From Methanomicrobiales archaeon (GTDB lineage Archaea; Halobacteriota; Methanomicrobia; Methanomicrobiales; JACTUA01): a stretch of DNA of 5,961 nucleotides. Under the pieces are notes generated by a model. That model saw only the letters and a program-made list of their open reading frames with translations. It was not told the DNA's origin and made no database searches. This document shows, one piece after another, positions 5,486 through 5,961 of the stretch (positions are counted from its first letter, which is position 1; each line of letters begins with the position of its first letter). The stretch covers positions 1 through 5,961 of the forward strand of contig JAJRCM010000056.1 of assembly GCA_028678965.1 (NCBI GenBank), in the 5' to 3' direction. The translations under genes were made by a program, and so were the position numbers.

Positions 5486-5884
5486 TTACAAGGCACAGTA
5501 TTGCAGTGCCTTTACCGCGTCCACAAGGGTGGCCTGTCCAAACCCTCGTGATTCAACCTGCTTGATGGTGGAACTGCACACATAGCGGAGCTGGATCCGC
5601 GCCGACGTCCTCTCCCGTTCCTCGTAGACCATGGGATTGGTGAACTCGATGATGCGTTTCATACTGATGCTGATCCCAAGTACATGGGCAAGGATCCCAC
5701 CGTCTCCTGGCGCAAGATCCTCGAGATCGGTTGAAGTCATGAATAAGAGGGTTTCAGGATGTACCTCGGTGAGGGTGATGATGTTGTGGGCGCTTGCCAG
5801 CTCCAGGGTCCTCGGTCTCCCCAGCTTCAATTCCGCGATGATGGAGGGATTAATTCCAGTCAGTGTTGCATACCTCATCATCAT
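5486..5884 (-). CDS. DUF473-like small protein
   Basis: A 132-residue soluble protein that resembles the methanogen-associated family DUF473, function unknown. I recognise the general pattern, R-Y-A-x-L-T-G-I near the N-terminus, R-T-L-E-L-x-S-A-H-N in the thirties, a hydrophobic F-M-T-S-T-D-x-E-D-L then P-G-x-G-G-I-L-A near 48-66, and Y-E-E-R-E-x2-S-A-R-I-Q-L near 86-97. Strand-rich prediction by eye suggests a compact beta domain. Two cysteines occur near 103 and 130. The start is unusual: GTG followed by three ATG codons (5887 down to 5876). The ATG at 5884 shares its A with the TGA stop of the preceding gene (TGATG), so coupled translation is likely and I chose that start. The gene ends before a T6 tract. 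Neighbour context (a possible proteasome ATPase upstream) does not by itself assign a role. The family call is from memory of the pattern and could be wrong. Confidence 0.72.
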   Translation of the reverse strand: MMMRYATLTGINPSIIAELKLGRPRTLELASAHNIITLTEVHPETLLFMTSTDLEDLAPGDGGILAHVLGISISMKRIIEFTNPMVYEERERTSARIQLRYVCSSTIKQVESRGFGQATLVDAVKALQYCAL

Positions 5885-5961
5885 CACCCATACATCGGAA
5901 GCTGTTCTTTCTTCTGTACTTTTTCCGTGGTCTGCACTTCTTCAGAGAGCTTGTGCATCGC
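5884..5961 (-). CDS. 3' end of an upstream gene, possibly proteasome ATPase
   Basis: Only the last 25 codons are in the window, open from the right edge to a TGA at 5886-5884. The peptide begins A-M-H-K-L-S-E-E, continues as a charged Lys/Glu/Gln-rich tail and ends L-P-M-Y-G. A final hydrophobic-Tyr-any residue triplet is the HbYX motif, by which archaeal PAN and Cdc48-type AAA+ ATPases dock on the 20S proteasome and open its gate. The A-M-x-K-L just before it resembles the last helix of such ATPases. PAN is therefore my best guess, but 25 residues cannot prove it; Cdc48-like ATPases or an unrelated protein remain possible. The stop overlaps the next start by one base, so the two genes are one operon. 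Confidence 0.6.
   Translation of the reverse strand, partial: AMHKLSEEVQTTEKVQKKEQLPMYG

Overview
The window looks like a core-genome stretch of a methanogenic euryarchaeon, most likely from the Methanomicrobia/Methanomicrobiales. The reasons are: two tRNA genes without an encoded CCA, TATA-type promoter boxes about 26-30 bases from expected transcription starts, T-tracts as the only visible terminators, an archaeal-style methionyl-tRNA synthetase with extra zinc knuckles, and a small protein resembling the methanogen family DUF473. The taxonomic guess is inference from family content; no rRNA or mcr gene is present.

Layout. Bases 1-266 hold no convincing gene. A tRNA-Phe(GAA) gene lies on the minus strand (267-340). 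Diverging from it is a DHH-DHHA1 phosphoesterase on the plus strand (424-1428). Converging on that gene, with a 26-bp 3' overlap, is a minus-strand pair: an N-formylglutamate amidohydrolase-like protein (2208-3071) followed 4 bp later by a 266-residue protein I do not recognise (1403-2203). The pair diverges from metG (3166-5157 plus), a fusion of MetRS catalytic core and C-terminal tRNA-binding OB domain. The 79-bp gap between them contains one TATA element, readable in both directions, that fits both transcripts. After metG come about 190 bp without a gene, a minus-strand tRNA-Arg(UCU) gene (5351-5425), and a minus-strand pair: a DUF473-like protein (5486-5884), translationally coupled to the last 25 codons of an upstream gene that runs off the window. 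That upstream tail ends in Met-Tyr-Gly, a C-terminal HbYX motif, and may be the end of a proteasome-activating AAA+ ATPase.

How the genes work together. Two tRNAs and one aminoacyl-tRNA synthetase give a translation theme, but the genes sit in separate transcription units and no single pathway is evident. The amidohydrolase-like gene and the unknown protein are clearly one operon; no histidine-degradation genes are nearby, so the textbook HutG role is doubtful here. I see no mobile element, CRISPR array, defence system or integration scar. The parts most worth following up are the unknown 266-residue protein and the DUF473-like protein coupled to a possible proteasome ATPase.
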